A stretch of 64,000 nucleotides of DNA. Origin: Candidatus Sumerlaeota bacterium. GTDB taxonomy: Bacteria > Sumerlaeota > Sumerlaeia > MWCT01 > JAUWMI01. The notes below the pieces were generated by a model, which did not search any database, was not told the origin of the DNA, and worked only from the letters and a program-made list of their open reading frames with translations. Within the stretch, counting starts at the first letter, position 1, and every line of letters starts with the position of its first letter. Location of the stretch: positions 1 to 64,000 of the forward strand of contig JAUWMI010000023.1 in NCBI GenBank assembly GCA_030613245.1, in the 5' to 3' direction. Both the position numbers and the translations under genes were made by a program. Of the stretch, positions 44,252 through 53,308 are shown in pieces.

Positions 44252-44767
44252 TATGATTTTACCTCTTCAACACTGTTATGATGCAATATTTATACCAGCA
44301 TGCATTTATTTCTTTATTTTTGTATGTATGTTTGAAAACATTGGAGTTATACTGCTAAGCAAAAAATACACAGAAAGCATAAAACCGGAGCAGTAGACGC
44401 AAATTGCAACGCTTAATTGCAAAAAGCAATTGCTGTGCGCTAATTGTTACAGATAACCTTGACAGGCAAGGGTAACAGCCTGTCCTGGTAACTAAGGAAG
44501 GGGGCGAGTTAGATCACCAGAAGTCTCAGGGCGGCCCCTACGACTAATTTCGTGCAGATGGTTTGGCACAGGGATAAACGCATGCAATTGAACTATCGAT
44601 AAATAGCATTGGCACAATATTCCGTTTATCCTGGACGATTTCACCCGTTGTAAGGCAGCCCGCCGCGGCGAGCGGCCCTGCTGTCTCCAGGGGAATGTGA
44701 CAAAGTCATAACGTGCCCAGGTACTTATTCGGGGGCGGTTGTCTTCTCGCCGGGTCAGGCGAGTAAG
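44252..44767. other. gene-free stretch
   Basis: Short inverted repeats occur: TTAATTGC/GCAATT around 44415, GACAGGC/GCCTGTC near 44461-44484, and CTCGCC/GGCGAG at 44746-44763 just downstream of the PBP4 gene. A half copy of the GTAGGGGC element is near 44533. No gene is recognised. Confidence 0.4.
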
Positions 44768-46288
44768 TCAGATTACTTCAGACGACGCAAGAGCCACTAC
44801 CAGCCTGTCAATCAAATCCCGTGCTACCTTGTTCGGACATCCAAAGTCATTCACGATAATTGAGTAGAACATCTTCTTGCCCACAGCATTCGTAACAAGA
44901 CCCGAGAGCGAATGAACGCCTCCAATGTAGCCAGTCTTTCCAAGAATGCGCGACTCAACAGCCCGTTCTTCCGGCGTGTCACGAAATCGCGTGCGCAGAC
45001 TTCCCCCGGCCTGGCCTCCCCTTGGCAGCGAATCGAAAAACACTGCGCTCTCTTTGTGCCCATCCATAAAGCGCAGCAAATCCACCAACTGATGCGCCGA
45101 CACCCGATTCAGGTACGACAATCCCGACCCGTCAATCAGAATATGCCCCGGCTTGTAGAGACCTTCATTATGGAGGAACTCCTGTACTGCCTCCACGCCA
45201 GCTTCAAAACTGCCCTCACCCTTCACTTCTGCCCCCAGGGTCTTGAGCACCTGCTCGGCATAGAAATTCTGGCTGCGACGATTGATGACCCTTACAATCT
45301 CCGACATTGGTGGCGAGACAAAGAAGGTGACCTGCCGCAAGTTCTGGCGCAGCTCTGCCTTCTCCTCATCCGAGAGCGCGTCAATATCGCGCGGCCTACC
45401 TTGCACTTTGACACCCCTGTCGCGCAGCACATCGTTAAAAACGGTCACAAAGAAAAGCGTCGGATTGTAAATCGCGGCATAGTCGTAATTCTCCTGTTTC
45501 GCAGGTACACTCCCTTTAGCCACTATCGAGTTGCTCTTATCCTCGCGCAAATACGAAAGGTCTGCTGAGCCCTTTGCCTCACCCGTGGTCACATTATTGA
45601 CAATCTCCACGTAGTCTGTCCGGGGATTCAACGTAAACTTCACTGTCCTGCCCTGCTTGCGCGCCCCTTTCCAGAGTATGTCAATGCAGTTATCGTTAAA
45701 CGAAAGCGCCGAGACCTCCGCACAGTACCACTCGCCTCGCTCCTTCGGATACCACCCCTTGCCAAAGTAGACGTCGTCAAAGAGATCGTCGTCTCCGATT
45801 AAATCGCCGGTCACAATCCTGACCTTCTCCTTCCTGATATCCTTTGCCCAGTCGCGCAGCGTCTTGGTCAGGTCGCGGCTATTTTCCTGAAAACGGCCGG
45901 AAATTGTTGGATCGCCTGAACCCACTACAACAAGGTTTCCTGCCAACTTCTTCCCATTGATCTGACCGCTATAATAAACTCGCGTAGTGTAGGTATAGCC
46001 TGAGCCAAGATAATAAAGCGCAGCAGCGGAAGTGTGAAGCTTGTTACAAGATGCTGGCTTCAAGGGAATGGCGCCGTTATGGTCATAGAGGAGCTGCGGC
46101 AAGGCCACGTCTTCCACCCGAATTCCCACTGTTCCCCCTTTCAGGTCGGTCTCCTGAAGAATCGCTGCAAGCTCGGCTTGCAGACTTGCCAGATCGCTCG
46201 CTTGCGCTGTTGCGACGCAGGTCAACCCACAGAAAAAAAGCAACGCAATAACAAAAACAAGCGCTCCTACACAGTAACGTTGTCTCAC
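44768..46288 (-). CDS. dacB: D-alanyl-D-alanine carboxypeptidase/endopeptidase, PBP4 type (peptidase S13)
   Basis: The start is GTG 46288, because GGGAGGT lies 6 bases upstream; an ATG further up would place 33 odd residues before the signal peptide. The 506 residues include the signal peptide (LVFVIALLFFCGLTCVATAQA), the SxxK motif in KPASCNKLHTS, SxN in RRSQNFYAEQVL and the GKTGYIGG motif. All three penicillin-binding motifs are intact. The enzyme acts in the periplasm, cleaving D-Ala from peptidoglycan stem peptides or crosslinks. It lies downstream of an amidohydrolase gene on the same strand. Confidence 0.93.
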   Translation of the reverse strand: MRQRYCVGALVFVIALLFFCGLTCVATAQASDLASLQAELAAILQETDLKGGTVGIRVEDVALPQLLYDHNGAIPLKPASCNKLHTSAAALYYLGSGYTYTTRVYYSGQINGKKLAGNLVVVGSGDPTISGRFQENSRDLTKTLRDWAKDIRKEKVRIVTGDLIGDDDLFDDVYFGKGWYPKERGEWYCAEVSALSFNDNCIDILWKGARKQGRTVKFTLNPRTDYVEIVNNVTTGEAKGSADLSYLREDKSNSIVAKGSVPAKQENYDYAAIYNPTLFFVTVFNDVLRDRGVKVQGRPRDIDALSDEEKAELRQNLRQVTFFVSPPMSEIVRVINRRSQNFYAEQVLKTLGAEVKGEGSFEAGVEAVQEFLHNEGLYKPGHILIDGSGLSYLNRVSAHQLVDLLRFMDGHKESAVFFDSLPRGGQAGGSLRTRFRDTPEERAVESRILGKTGYIGGVHSLSGLVTNAVGKKMFYSIIVNDFGCPNKVARDLIDRLVVALASSEVI

Positions 46289-46420
46289 CGCCGTACCTCC
46301 CTTTTGCTTGATGTAACGTCTTGTTTTTGGTCCGCCTGGCGTGCCGCCACACGCACGTTCGCCACCCCGCTTCTTCCGTTTCACCACACGCTGCCATACT
46401 CCCGTGTGCCTCGCAGCCCG

Positions 46421-48034
46421 CTACGCCTCGCCCAGGGTTCCATAGACGCACTCCCCATTCACAATGGTTGCACGCACGCTAATCTCCAGGAGCGCCTCTT
46501 CCGGAACTGATAGTGGATCCCCGGAAAGCACCACAAAATCAGCTAACTTGCCCGGCTCGATCGTGCCTTTCATGTGCAATTCGCCTGCTGTCATGGCCGG
46601 CTGCTTCGTGTAAGCCGCCAGCACCTTCTCGCGCCCGAGCCGTTCCTCCGGATACCACCCCCCCGCCGGTTCACCCGCGAGATTCTTGCGCGTCACTGCT
46701 GCATAAAACCCAAGCAATGGGTTTATTGGCTCCACCGGCGCATCTGAGCCAAAAACCAGCGTAGCACCAGCATCCCCCAGGCTTTTAAATGCATACGCAT
46801 AGCGTGCGCGCCGACCCCAGAAATTATCCGCTGCACCCATGTCGCTGCAAAGATGCAACGGCTGCACAGACGCCACAATGTCAAGCTCTCGCACCAGTGC
46901 CAGATCATCTGGATGAACCAGCTGAAAATGCTCAATACGATTGCGCATCCCGGCTTGAGCTTTTTTGCCTGCGGATCCTACCGATTTCCGAAACGCCCGG
47001 AGCGTCTCGCGCACCGCTCGGTCGCCAATCGCGTGTACCGCTACGCTAAGCCTGTGGCTGTTCGCCCGCCGAACTGCCTCTTCCAGCTCTTTCTCCGTCA
47101 TCACACACATGCCTGAGTTCAAGGATTCATGCTCGAATGGCTCGAGCATGAATGCTGTTCGCCCACCGAGCGAGCCATCAGCAAAAAGCTTTATGCCACC
47201 TATCCGCAGCCATTCATCGCCGAACCCACTTTGCAGCTGCAGCTTGATGAGATCCTCCATACTGTCCAACGGCAAGTAGAACGTAACCCGCACGCTAAGA
47301 CGCCCTTCACGCGCTAGCTCCTGGAACGCCTGAAAACTATCGAGATCTTCCATATCATGAATTGACGTAATCCCCAACTCATTTGCCATGCCGCATGCGC
47401 GCTTGAGCATCTCTTTCAGCGCCTTGATGCTCGGACGCCCTATCCGATCCAGCACCAGCTCAATGGCTGTCTCTTTGAGAATGCCGCTGAGCTCGTTTGT
47501 CTCAGGATTGCGCGCAATTTCGCCGCCTGAAGGTGCTGGCGTGGATTCCGTGATCTCACATTGCTTAAGCGCAGTGGAATTCACCCACAGAAGATGTCCA
47601 CACTTACTGTTCAGCGCCACCGGTACATCCGGAAACACGCGGTCAAGCGAAGCACGAGTTGGCAACTCTGATCGCACCCACTGATTATGGCTCCAACCAA
47701 ACCCGCGTATCCACCCCCGCTGTTTGCTTATCGGGCTACGCTTGAGTATTTCGATTGCCTCCTCTTCACTTTGCGCACCCAAGAGGTCAATCTCCTCAAG
47801 CTTCTCGGCAAAAGAGCGAAAGTGAATGTGAGCATCACAAAATCCAGGTAGTACAGTGGCTCCTCCGAGATCAATCTCTTTGTCTGACGGAAAGCCAGTT
47901 TGGTTTGCCATATGATCGTTACCTACTGCCAGGATTCTACTGCCACATACCACCATCCAAGAGGCTGTCAAGCACTGCGGATTCCCCGTATAGATGCGCC
48001 CATTTCGCAGCAGGGTTGTCTTTATGGTCTCCAT
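46421..48034 (-). CDS. YtcJ-like amidohydrolase
   Basis: The start METIKTTLLRNGRIYTG at 48034 is preferred over 48082. The 537 residues have the Amidohydro_3 layout: GATVLPGFCDAHIHFRSF (HxH), a long insert with GFGWSHNQW, VAVHAIGDRAVRETL, RIEHFQLVHPDDL, FGSDAPVEPINPLLGFYAAVTR and GKLADFVVLSGDPL. Family members hydrolyse C-N bonds in varied small molecules and the substrate is unknown. It may be co-transcribed with dacB, 132 bases away. A CTACTGCCTACTACCTACC repeat lies upstream. Confidence 0.85.
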   Translation of the reverse strand: METIKTTLLRNGRIYTGNPQCLTASWMVVCGSRILAVGNDHMANQTGFPSDKEIDLGGATVLPGFCDAHIHFRSFAEKLEEIDLLGAQSEEEAIEILKRSPISKQRGWIRGFGWSHNQWVRSELPTRASLDRVFPDVPVALNSKCGHLLWVNSTALKQCEITESTPAPSGGEIARNPETNELSGILKETAIELVLDRIGRPSIKALKEMLKRACGMANELGITSIHDMEDLDSFQAFQELAREGRLSVRVTFYLPLDSMEDLIKLQLQSGFGDEWLRIGGIKLFADGSLGGRTAFMLEPFEHESLNSGMCVMTEKELEEAVRRANSHRLSVAVHAIGDRAVRETLRAFRKSVGSAGKKAQAGMRNRIEHFQLVHPDDLALVRELDIVASVQPLHLCSDMGAADNFWGRRARYAYAFKSLGDAGATLVFGSDAPVEPINPLLGFYAAVTRKNLAGEPAGGWYPEERLGREKVLAAYTKQPAMTAGELHMKGTIEPGKLADFVVLSGDPLSVPEEALLEISVRATIVNGECVYGTLGEA

Positions 48035-48125
48035 GTAACGAATCAGAACTCCGTGCGCAGACTTTTTGCGCGAAAATCGCACCGCCGCACTTCGCTATCT
48101 CGCTTCACAATCCTTTCGCGCCTTC

Positions 48126-48171
48126 CCTTGTCTACTGCCTACTACCTACCGTCTACTGTTTACCGTCTGCC
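48126..48171. repeat. CTACTGCCTACT low-complexity repeat
   Basis: TCTACTGCCTACTACCTACC and following TCTACTGTTTACCGTCTGCC make a short degenerate repeat. A related GTAGGCAGCACACAGTAGATAGTAGAG lies at about 48964-48990, so the tonB-like gene is flanked by both. Confidence 0.45.
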
Positions 48172-48939
48172 TCATTGCAGAATGCTGAAGTCGAACGTCA
48201 CACTCAGCGTAACGTAATTACGCTTAACAGTATCGGGCAACGGCCCGAGAGTTCTCGTGACTTCTAGGCTGCGCACCGCAAAATTGTCCAGTTGTACGTT
48301 GCCCGAGGACTTGATAATGCGAATATTGGTTATCGTGCCGTCACGCAAAACAGCGAATTCTACTTTGGTTGTCGCAGGTAGATTCTTAAGATGCCTGGGA
48401 ATGTGGAAATTGCCCTCGATCTTCGCCAGCGCACCCTGAAAGTAAAAGTCCGGCAGGTCAACTTTCTCGAAGGTGACCGGCCGTGGTTGGGGCGCTGGAA
48501 GAGTACGGACAGGCGTTACCACGGGCTGGACAACAGGACGTGGCGTTGGTGCTGGTGTAGAGCGTGGCCGCGGCGTTCGCCTGGGTGTTGGTTTAGGCGT
48601 TGCCTTTGGCTTTCTGGGCGCTGGCGTAGGAGTCTTCTTTGGCTTTTGAACAATTTTCTTCGGAGTCGGCTTGGGCTTCGGGGTCTGCTTAGGCTTAGGC
48701 GTTGCCTTTGGCTTCGGCTGGACAACAGGTCGAGGCTTTTGAACCTTCGTGGCCAGAGTCTTTGGCTTGGGAACACTGTAGAGACGCACCATGCGAAATG
48801 GCACGATGCGCCGATAGGACGGCCGCGCAATGTTCATACCAACGAACACGAGAAACACCAACACGTGACCCACAACTGAAATGAGAGCGATTCGCCATAA
48901 CAGCCGATCTTCGCTTTGCAGAATCCCAAACATCATCAC
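48172..48939 (-). CDS. TonB/TolA-like envelope-spanning protein
   Basis: The 255 residues have one N-terminal membrane segment (LISVVGHVLVFLVFVGM), a long Pro/Lys-rich periplasmic spacer (KPKPTPKPKQTPKP-type repeats, about 60-150), and a C-terminal TonB-type domain (FAVLRDGTITNIRIIKSSGNVQLDNFAVRSL). With the TolQ/TolR pair upstream it forms an energy-transducing complex from inner membrane to outer membrane. Whether it serves uptake (TonB) or envelope constriction (TolA) cannot be told; tolB and pal are not adjacent. Confidence 0.88.
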   Translation of the reverse strand: MMMFGILQSEDRLLWRIALISVVGHVLVFLVFVGMNIARPSYRRIVPFRMVRLYSVPKPKTLATKVQKPRPVVQPKPKATPKPKQTPKPKPTPKKIVQKPKKTPTPAPRKPKATPKPTPRRTPRPRSTPAPTPRPVVQPVVTPVRTLPAPQPRPVTFEKVDLPDFYFQGALAKIEGNFHIPRHLKNLPATTKVEFAVLRDGTITNIRIIKSSGNVQLDNFAVRSLEVTRTLGPLPDTVKRNYVTLSVTFDFSILQ

Positions 48940-49205
48940 TACTCACAGCCAATAGTATGAAGTAGGCAGCACACAGTAGATAGTAGAGACAGGTGCCTTC
49001 GGATTGGATTATGGTTCTTATTGTTTTTCGTATAAATAAAGTAACGGCCAAAGCCGCTGAAGGCCTTATTTTTGTGCGGATGCTTGGCCTTCAGCTGTGC
49101 CATTCAACGTGGCACGGGCATCTTGCCCGTGTATATTCATCCGCCTGGGCGGACCAAGAATCTTGCATAAGAGACTTTCGTCACCATACTTTCAAAAATT
49201 GTGTA
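48940..49205. repeat. intergenic region with dispersed repeat, copy 2
   Basis: 49046-49152 (GGCCAAAGCCGCTGAAGGCC...ATCCGCC) matches 38864-38994 without the extra 22 bases found there. It contains the stem GGCACGGGCA/TGCCCGTG. A TAGTAG-rich stretch precedes it. Confidence 0.65.
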
Positions 49206-49646
49206 CTATCTACTGCTTGATCGCTTCGTTACGGGCTGTGTCACGATTCCGATGTTCTCAACCCCTGCGTCTTGCACCGCCGCTATCACCTGTGCAAATC
49301 TGCCGTACGATGCATTCTTGTCCGCCTCGATCACAACGTCAATGTTCCGCGCACGTTCGTAATTCGCATGCAGCTCTTCCGTCAGCTCATCCAACGTCAC
49401 ACGCTTGTCATTTAGATAAATGCGCTCGGACTCCTCTTCATCCAACTGCTTCTGAATCGTGATTGTAAATGTGGTTTTTTGCTCAATCCGCTTTGCGGTT
49501 TTCACTTCAGGCAGCTCCAGCCTGAGGCCGTACTTTAAAAGCGGCGCAATGACCATAAAGGCGATAAGCAGCATGAACGTAACATCGAGCAGTGACGTTA
49601 GGTTGATTGAAGAAAGAACGGGCAGATCGCGATGATGCCGCTTCAT
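49206..49646 (-). CDS. tolR: TolR/ExbD-type proton channel subunit
   Basis: The 146 residues have one membrane segment with the conserved acid (INLTSLLDVTFMLLIAFMVIAP, Asp in SLLDVTF) and a periplasmic C-terminal domain ending VQDAGVENIGIVTQPV. With TolQ it uses the proton motive force to drive TolA or TonB. The start overlaps the tolQ stop by 4 bases, so the two are translationally coupled. The name tolR rather than exbD is a choice based on the neighbours. Confidence 0.88.
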   Translation of the reverse strand: MKRHHRDLPVLSSINLTSLLDVTFMLLIAFMVIAPLLKYGLRLELPEVKTAKRIEQKTTFTITIQKQLDEEESERIYLNDKRVTLDELTEELHANYERARNIDVVIEADKNASYGRFAQVIAAVQDAGVENIGIVTQPVTKRSSSR

Positions 49647-50449
49647 CTTTTTTTACCCCTCTTCAACAACTGCTTCTGGATGATGTTCGAGAGTTCCAAG
49701 GCAAAGGAATCCATACGGCTTATGAGAATCTGAACCTTGTTCGTGAGATAATTATAGCAAATGACCGCCGGGATCGCTGCCACCAGACCCGCCACTGTGG
49801 TGCTCAGGGCTGTGGAGATACCCGGCCCCAGAGCCTGCACCGCAGATGCCCCCTGTGTCCCAAGGCTTTGAAAACAGCCCAGAATGCCCCAGACCGTGCC
49901 AAAAAGCCCAATAAATGGACAGACGTGCGCAGTAGTCGCCAGGAAAATTAGGTAACTCTGTAGATTCGAAATCTCACCCGATATCGTTCGCTCCATCACC
50001 CGCTCAGTTCCAACCTTGGCAATGTCCACACGCGTGTTCAGATCCAGGCCATAGTCATCCTTGTACCAGTTTTCCATCTGCACTTCAACGTATGCCTCGC
50101 GCATTATCAGCGCCAGCGGACTGTCGGGATAGTCTGCTGCGCTCTTGTACGCATCATCCAGACTCCCGCCTCCGCCCATGCAACTCTCCGTAAATTCGTC
50201 GGTCTGCTTCGTCGCCTGATATATATGCAGAAACTTGTAGCCAATAATCGCCCAGGAGATTACAGAAAACATCCCCAGCACAATCAGGCATGCATGCCCA
50301 ATAAGATCCGTTGATTTGAACGCCGCAATAATATCAACACCAAGCCAGCCGACGCGCGCCTGACTCTGCAGCATGGGAAAAAAGCTCTCTTGCACGATTG
50401 AGAGAAAAAGCGAGTGAACAGGATTCATGAGCCCCAGACTCCTTTTCAA
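49643..50449 (-). CDS. tolQ: TolQ/ExbB-type proton channel subunit
   Basis: The 268 residues belong to the MotA/TolQ/ExbB family: first membrane segment (LIVLGMFSVISWAIIGYKFL), a cytoplasmic stretch, and two closely spaced segments (LIFLATTAHVCPFIGLFGTVWGIL; GISTALSTTVAGLVAAIPAVICYN). It forms the proton channel with the TolR-like protein. It lies about 200 bases upstream of parB and on the same strand. Confidence 0.9.
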   Translation of the reverse strand: MKRSLGLMNPVHSLFLSIVQESFFPMLQSQARVGWLGVDIIAAFKSTDLIGHACLIVLGMFSVISWAIIGYKFLHIYQATKQTDEFTESCMGGGGSLDDAYKSAADYPDSPLALIMREAYVEVQMENWYKDDYGLDLNTRVDIAKVGTERVMERTISGEISNLQSYLIFLATTAHVCPFIGLFGTVWGILGCFQSLGTQGASAVQALGPGISTALSTTVAGLVAAIPAVICYNYLTNKVQILISRMDSFALELSNIIQKQLLKRGKKR

Positions 50450-50530
50450 CTGCCATTAAGATCTGCCGGAAGAATTTACCCACCTGCGGCGGGCAAGTCC
50501 AAAGATGCCTTATAGCCGAGTAGAAATTGA

Positions 50531-50546
50531 CCTGTCTGCCGACAGG
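50531..50546. repeat. short palindrome
   Basis: CCTGTC (50531-50536) and GACAGG (50541-50546) flank TGCC, with an overlapping CTGCC/GGCAG pairing. It lies between parB and tolQ. Confidence 0.4.
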
Positions 50547-50645
50547 CAGATTGGGTCATCTACTGCAATGTCAATATGGAGAATAGGCCATTTTGGCGCT
50601 GATTAAGAATCCGTATCCGCCAAAAGACCGTTACAAAATGATACA

Positions 50646-51512
50646 CTAATGCATATCTAACCCTATGATTGACAATATTCTACCAATTTCTTCAAGTGAG
50701 CTGTAATGTATCTCGATTTTCCCCTTTGTCTTTGATTTCGGCGTGATTCGGACCTTTGTGCCGAGCCTGGCCAGTAGCTGCTCCTCCAGTAGCGCAATAT
50801 GCGGGTCCCTCTGCCGCACCTCTTCCCTTTTCGCACGTCTTCCTTCAGCAATGCGCCTGGCTTCTCGCTCTGCCTCTCTAACTGATAGCTCTCTGGCAAG
50901 TATCAAAGACCTCAATTGACGCTGTTGAGGTAGATTGTCAAGAGAGAGAATTGCACGGGCATGTCCTGGCGTTAGCCTTTGCTCCTCCACGTCCTTTTGC
51001 ATTTCCGCGGGCAAGGAAAGAAGCCGCAGAGTGTTCGCCACAGACGAGCGATCCTTTCCCACGCGCTTGGCAACTCCGTCCTGCGTTAGCTTGAAATGCT
51101 GAATCAGAGTTTTATAGGCATTTGCCTCATCAATCGGATTCAGGTCTTCTCGCTGTAGATTTTCGATAAGGGCAAACTCCAAGACCTCATTATCCGTCGC
51201 TTCAACAATGAGTGCCGGAATACGCTCGAGCTCTGCTATCCTTGCAGCCCGAAGGCGCCGCTCTCCAGAAACCAGCTGGAAGCGGTTGTCCACGCGCCGC
51301 ACCACAATCGGCTGAAGCAATCCCGTTGTCTTGATTGACTCAGCCATTTGCTTGATCGTCTTGCTGTTGAACTGATGGCGCGGCTGATATGGATTGGGCT
51401 GCACCTGATCAATGGGAATTTCTTGCACGGCCCTCTTCTTCTCATCTTCAATAACGTCTTCGACCTTTGGAATAAGGGCACTAAGACCCCTTCCCAGGGC
51501 GCGCTTTTTCAT
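50646..51512 (-). CDS. parB: chromosome partitioning protein ParB
   Basis: The ATG at 51512 is preferred because GAGAGGAGG lies 9 bases upstream. The 288 residues contain KRALGRGLSALIP, the CTPase domain with QPNPYQPRHQF and SGERRLRAARIA (GERR motif), ALIENLQREDLNPIDEA, a helix-turn-helix with RVGKDRSSVANTLRLL, and the C-terminal dimerisation domain. ParB spreads from parS sites and works with ParA to segregate the origin region. It is directly downstream of parA on the same strand. Confidence 0.95.
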   Translation of the reverse strand: MKKRALGRGLSALIPKVEDVIEDEKKRAVQEIPIDQVQPNPYQPRHQFNSKTIKQMAESIKTTGLLQPIVVRRVDNRFQLVSGERRLRAARIAELERIPALIVEATDNEVLEFALIENLQREDLNPIDEANAYKTLIQHFKLTQDGVAKRVGKDRSSVANTLRLLSLPAEMQKDVEEQRLTPGHARAILSLDNLPQQRQLRSLILARELSVREAEREARRIAEGRRAKREEVRQRDPHIALLEEQLLARLGTKVRITPKSKTKGKIEIHYSSLEEIGRILSIIGLDMH

Positions 51513-51647
51513 AAATCTCGGCCTCCTCTCCCAGACAGCAGCTGTACCAGATGGCGGCCGCCTGGCTATGGCTACCGGGGTTTTGCCAATTGAGGCAAAC
51601 ACTCCCGGAAATGGCAGGGGCATTTCATGAACTGCCCCGCCACTAGA

Positions 51648-52514
51648 TTATTTGGGCTCTTCTCCAGAGTCCGGGGCAAAGTCTTCTCTTGTCTCGGACG
51701 GCTGATCCGTCAGCCGCTCCACCCTCTGTTCTGGCACTGATGGGCTGATCTCTTCATTCAGCCCGACAATCTCCTGGCAGAGGTCAATATACGATGCGCT
51801 GCCAGAGGATCGGAAATCGTAGAAGATAATCGGCTTGCCAAAGCTGGGAGCCTCGCTCAGCCTCACACTTCGCGGAATAATGGTGTTGAGAACAACGTTG
51901 CCAAAGTAGTTCTTCACCTCATCAATCACCTGCTGGGAAATGTTGGTTCGCGAATTCGACATTGTCATCAGGATACCACTGAGCTTGAGTCTGGGATTGA
52001 AGTTTTTGTTGACGCGCTGAATCGTCTCTACAAGCAGCGACAACCCTTCGAGCGCATAGTACTCACATTGTACCGGGATTATGACGTTGTGAACCGCAGT
52101 GAGGACGTTGATAGTGAGCAGGCCGAGCGATGGCGGTGAGTCAATTACAATATAGTCAAATGAGTCGCAGATGTCGTGGATTGCGAGTCTCAAGCGTTGT
52201 TCGCGAAACGGGATGGGGACCAACTCAACCTCGGCTCCGATCAGCTGAATATTTGCAGGCAGAACAGAAAGGTTGTCAAAAGTGGTCTTGAGAATGGCGT
52301 CGCTTGCGGGAGCCTCATTCAGGAGCACGTCGTAGATGGTGTTTTCAAGGCTGTTCTTGTCCACGCCAACGCCACTGGTGGCGTTTCCCTGAGGGTCCAT
52401 GTCAATAAGGAGGGTCTTGTGCAGCGCGGCGCCCAGGCAGGCTGCCAGGTTAACGGCAGTTGTTGTCTTCCCTACTCCGCCCTTTTGATTTGTAATCCCG
52501 AGGACTATTGCCAT
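51648..52514 (-). CDS. parA: chromosome partitioning ATPase ParA (Soj type)
   Basis: The 288 residues have a deviant Walker A, KGGVGKTTTAVNLA (11-24), the DMDPQGNATSGVG block, DYIVIDSPPSLGLLT (Walker B) and a Soj-like C-terminus with an added Pro/Glu tail. There is no N-terminal DNA-binding extension, as in chromosomal ParA. Two parS sites lie within 105 bases upstream, so ParB could also bind close to its own operon promoter. Confidence 0.95.
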   Translation of the reverse strand: MAIVLGITNQKGGVGKTTTAVNLAACLGAALHKTLLIDMDPQGNATSGVGVDKNSLENTIYDVLLNEAPASDAILKTTFDNLSVLPANIQLIGAEVELVPIPFREQRLRLAIHDICDSFDYIVIDSPPSLGLLTINVLTAVHNVIIPVQCEYYALEGLSLLVETIQRVNKNFNPRLKLSGILMTMSNSRTNISQQVIDEVKNYFGNVVLNTIIPRSVRLSEAPSFGKPIIFYDFRSSGSASYIDLCQEIVGLNEEISPSVPEQRVERLTDQPSETREDFAPDSGEEPK

Positions 52515-52564
52515 TTCGACTCTTTACGCTCGAGCTGGATTTTCGCTATCGGAACTCACAAGAG

Positions 52565-52580
52565 CGTTTCACGTGAAACA
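52565..52580. promoter_or_regulatory. parS site 1
   Basis: cGTTTCACGTGAAACa matches the chromosomal parS consensus TGTTTCACGTGAAACA at 15 of 16 positions (C for the first T). Confidence 0.9.
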
Positions 52581-52602
52581 CCGTGAGTCAGACCAGCACC
52601 CT

Positions 52603-52618
52603 CGTTTCACGTGAAACA
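52603..52618. promoter_or_regulatory. parS site 2
   Basis: cGTTTCACGTGAAACa, again 15 of 16 matches to parS, lies 38 bases from site 1. Confidence 0.9.
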
Positions 52619-52693
52619 TTCGCTTGCAGTATGTCACTTACCTCAATTGGGTTCAGCAATGGCGTATAATACACTCAGTACAGTTTAGCCCTC

Positions 52694-53002
52694 CTAGTCT
52701 TTATCCTTCGAGGATTTCGTGCCTTGTTTGCTACTCTTTTTATCTTCAGCCTTGCTGCCAGGCTTTGCCTCGGCTGGGCGCGATGTCTCGTCGGGGTGCG
52801 CGCCTTTTTTCTTCGCCTCCTTCGCTTTATAGTCGGTTGCGTAGAAGCCGGAGCCCTTAAAGATAAGTCCCGCTCCCGAAGAGATGAGCTTTGTTAAATT
52901 ACCACCGCACGCCTCGCATTTTGTCTTTGGCGCCTCACGCAAGGATTGAAAATACTCAAATGTGCGATTGCATTGCTTACACTGGTATTCATACGTTGGC
53001 AA
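52694..53002 (-). CDS. FmdB-family zinc ribbon protein
   Basis: The 102 residues begin MPTYEYQCKQCNRTFEYFQS, with C8, C11, C29 and C32 forming the zinc ribbon, then LISSGAGLIFKGSGFYATDYK as in the FmdB/CxxC_CxxC_SSSS family. A Lys/Ala/Ser-rich tail ends the protein. FmdB was first described as a regulator in methylotrophs, but the general function is unknown. It lies upstream of parA, on the same strand. Confidence 0.85.
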   Translation of the reverse strand: MPTYEYQCKQCNRTFEYFQSLREAPKTKCEACGGNLTKLISSGAGLIFKGSGFYATDYKAKEAKKKGAHPDETSRPAEAKPGSKAEDKKSSKQGTKSSKDKD

Positions 53003-53308
53003 CGTACCTCAGATCCTCCAGAAAAAAAAACGCTCCGATTGATGCTTTGCTTTCAAACTACAGGCAAGCAGGTTGTGTTTATCAGGTGTAATTTCAGAAT
53101 TCAAGAAAATATTTTGTCGTCTTGTGGCTGATTATTTTTAGGTCCAGCGCTTCTTATACTTGTGGCAAGTGAAACTCGAAGAGAGAAGAGATTTGAAAGC
53201 AAAAAAGATCCCGGCTCTCCGTGCCCGGAACCTGAGCAGGGAGGCCGGGATTCATTATCTGGTTGGCCGAGTTATGCCGCTAGGGCGCACATGTTTTTTG
53301 AATTACTG
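53003..53308. other. intergenic region with a minus-strand terminator
   Basis: It is gene-free apart from the hairpin at 53201-53251. The rest shows no repeat or promoter that stands out. Confidence 0.4.
53201..53251 (-). terminator. Rho-independent terminator of the 53309 gene
   Basis: ATCCCGGC-T-CTCC (53208-53220) pairs with GGAG-GCCGGGAT (53240-53251), about 12 base pairs with one bulge. On the minus strand it is followed by CTTTTTT (53201-53207). Confidence 0.75.
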
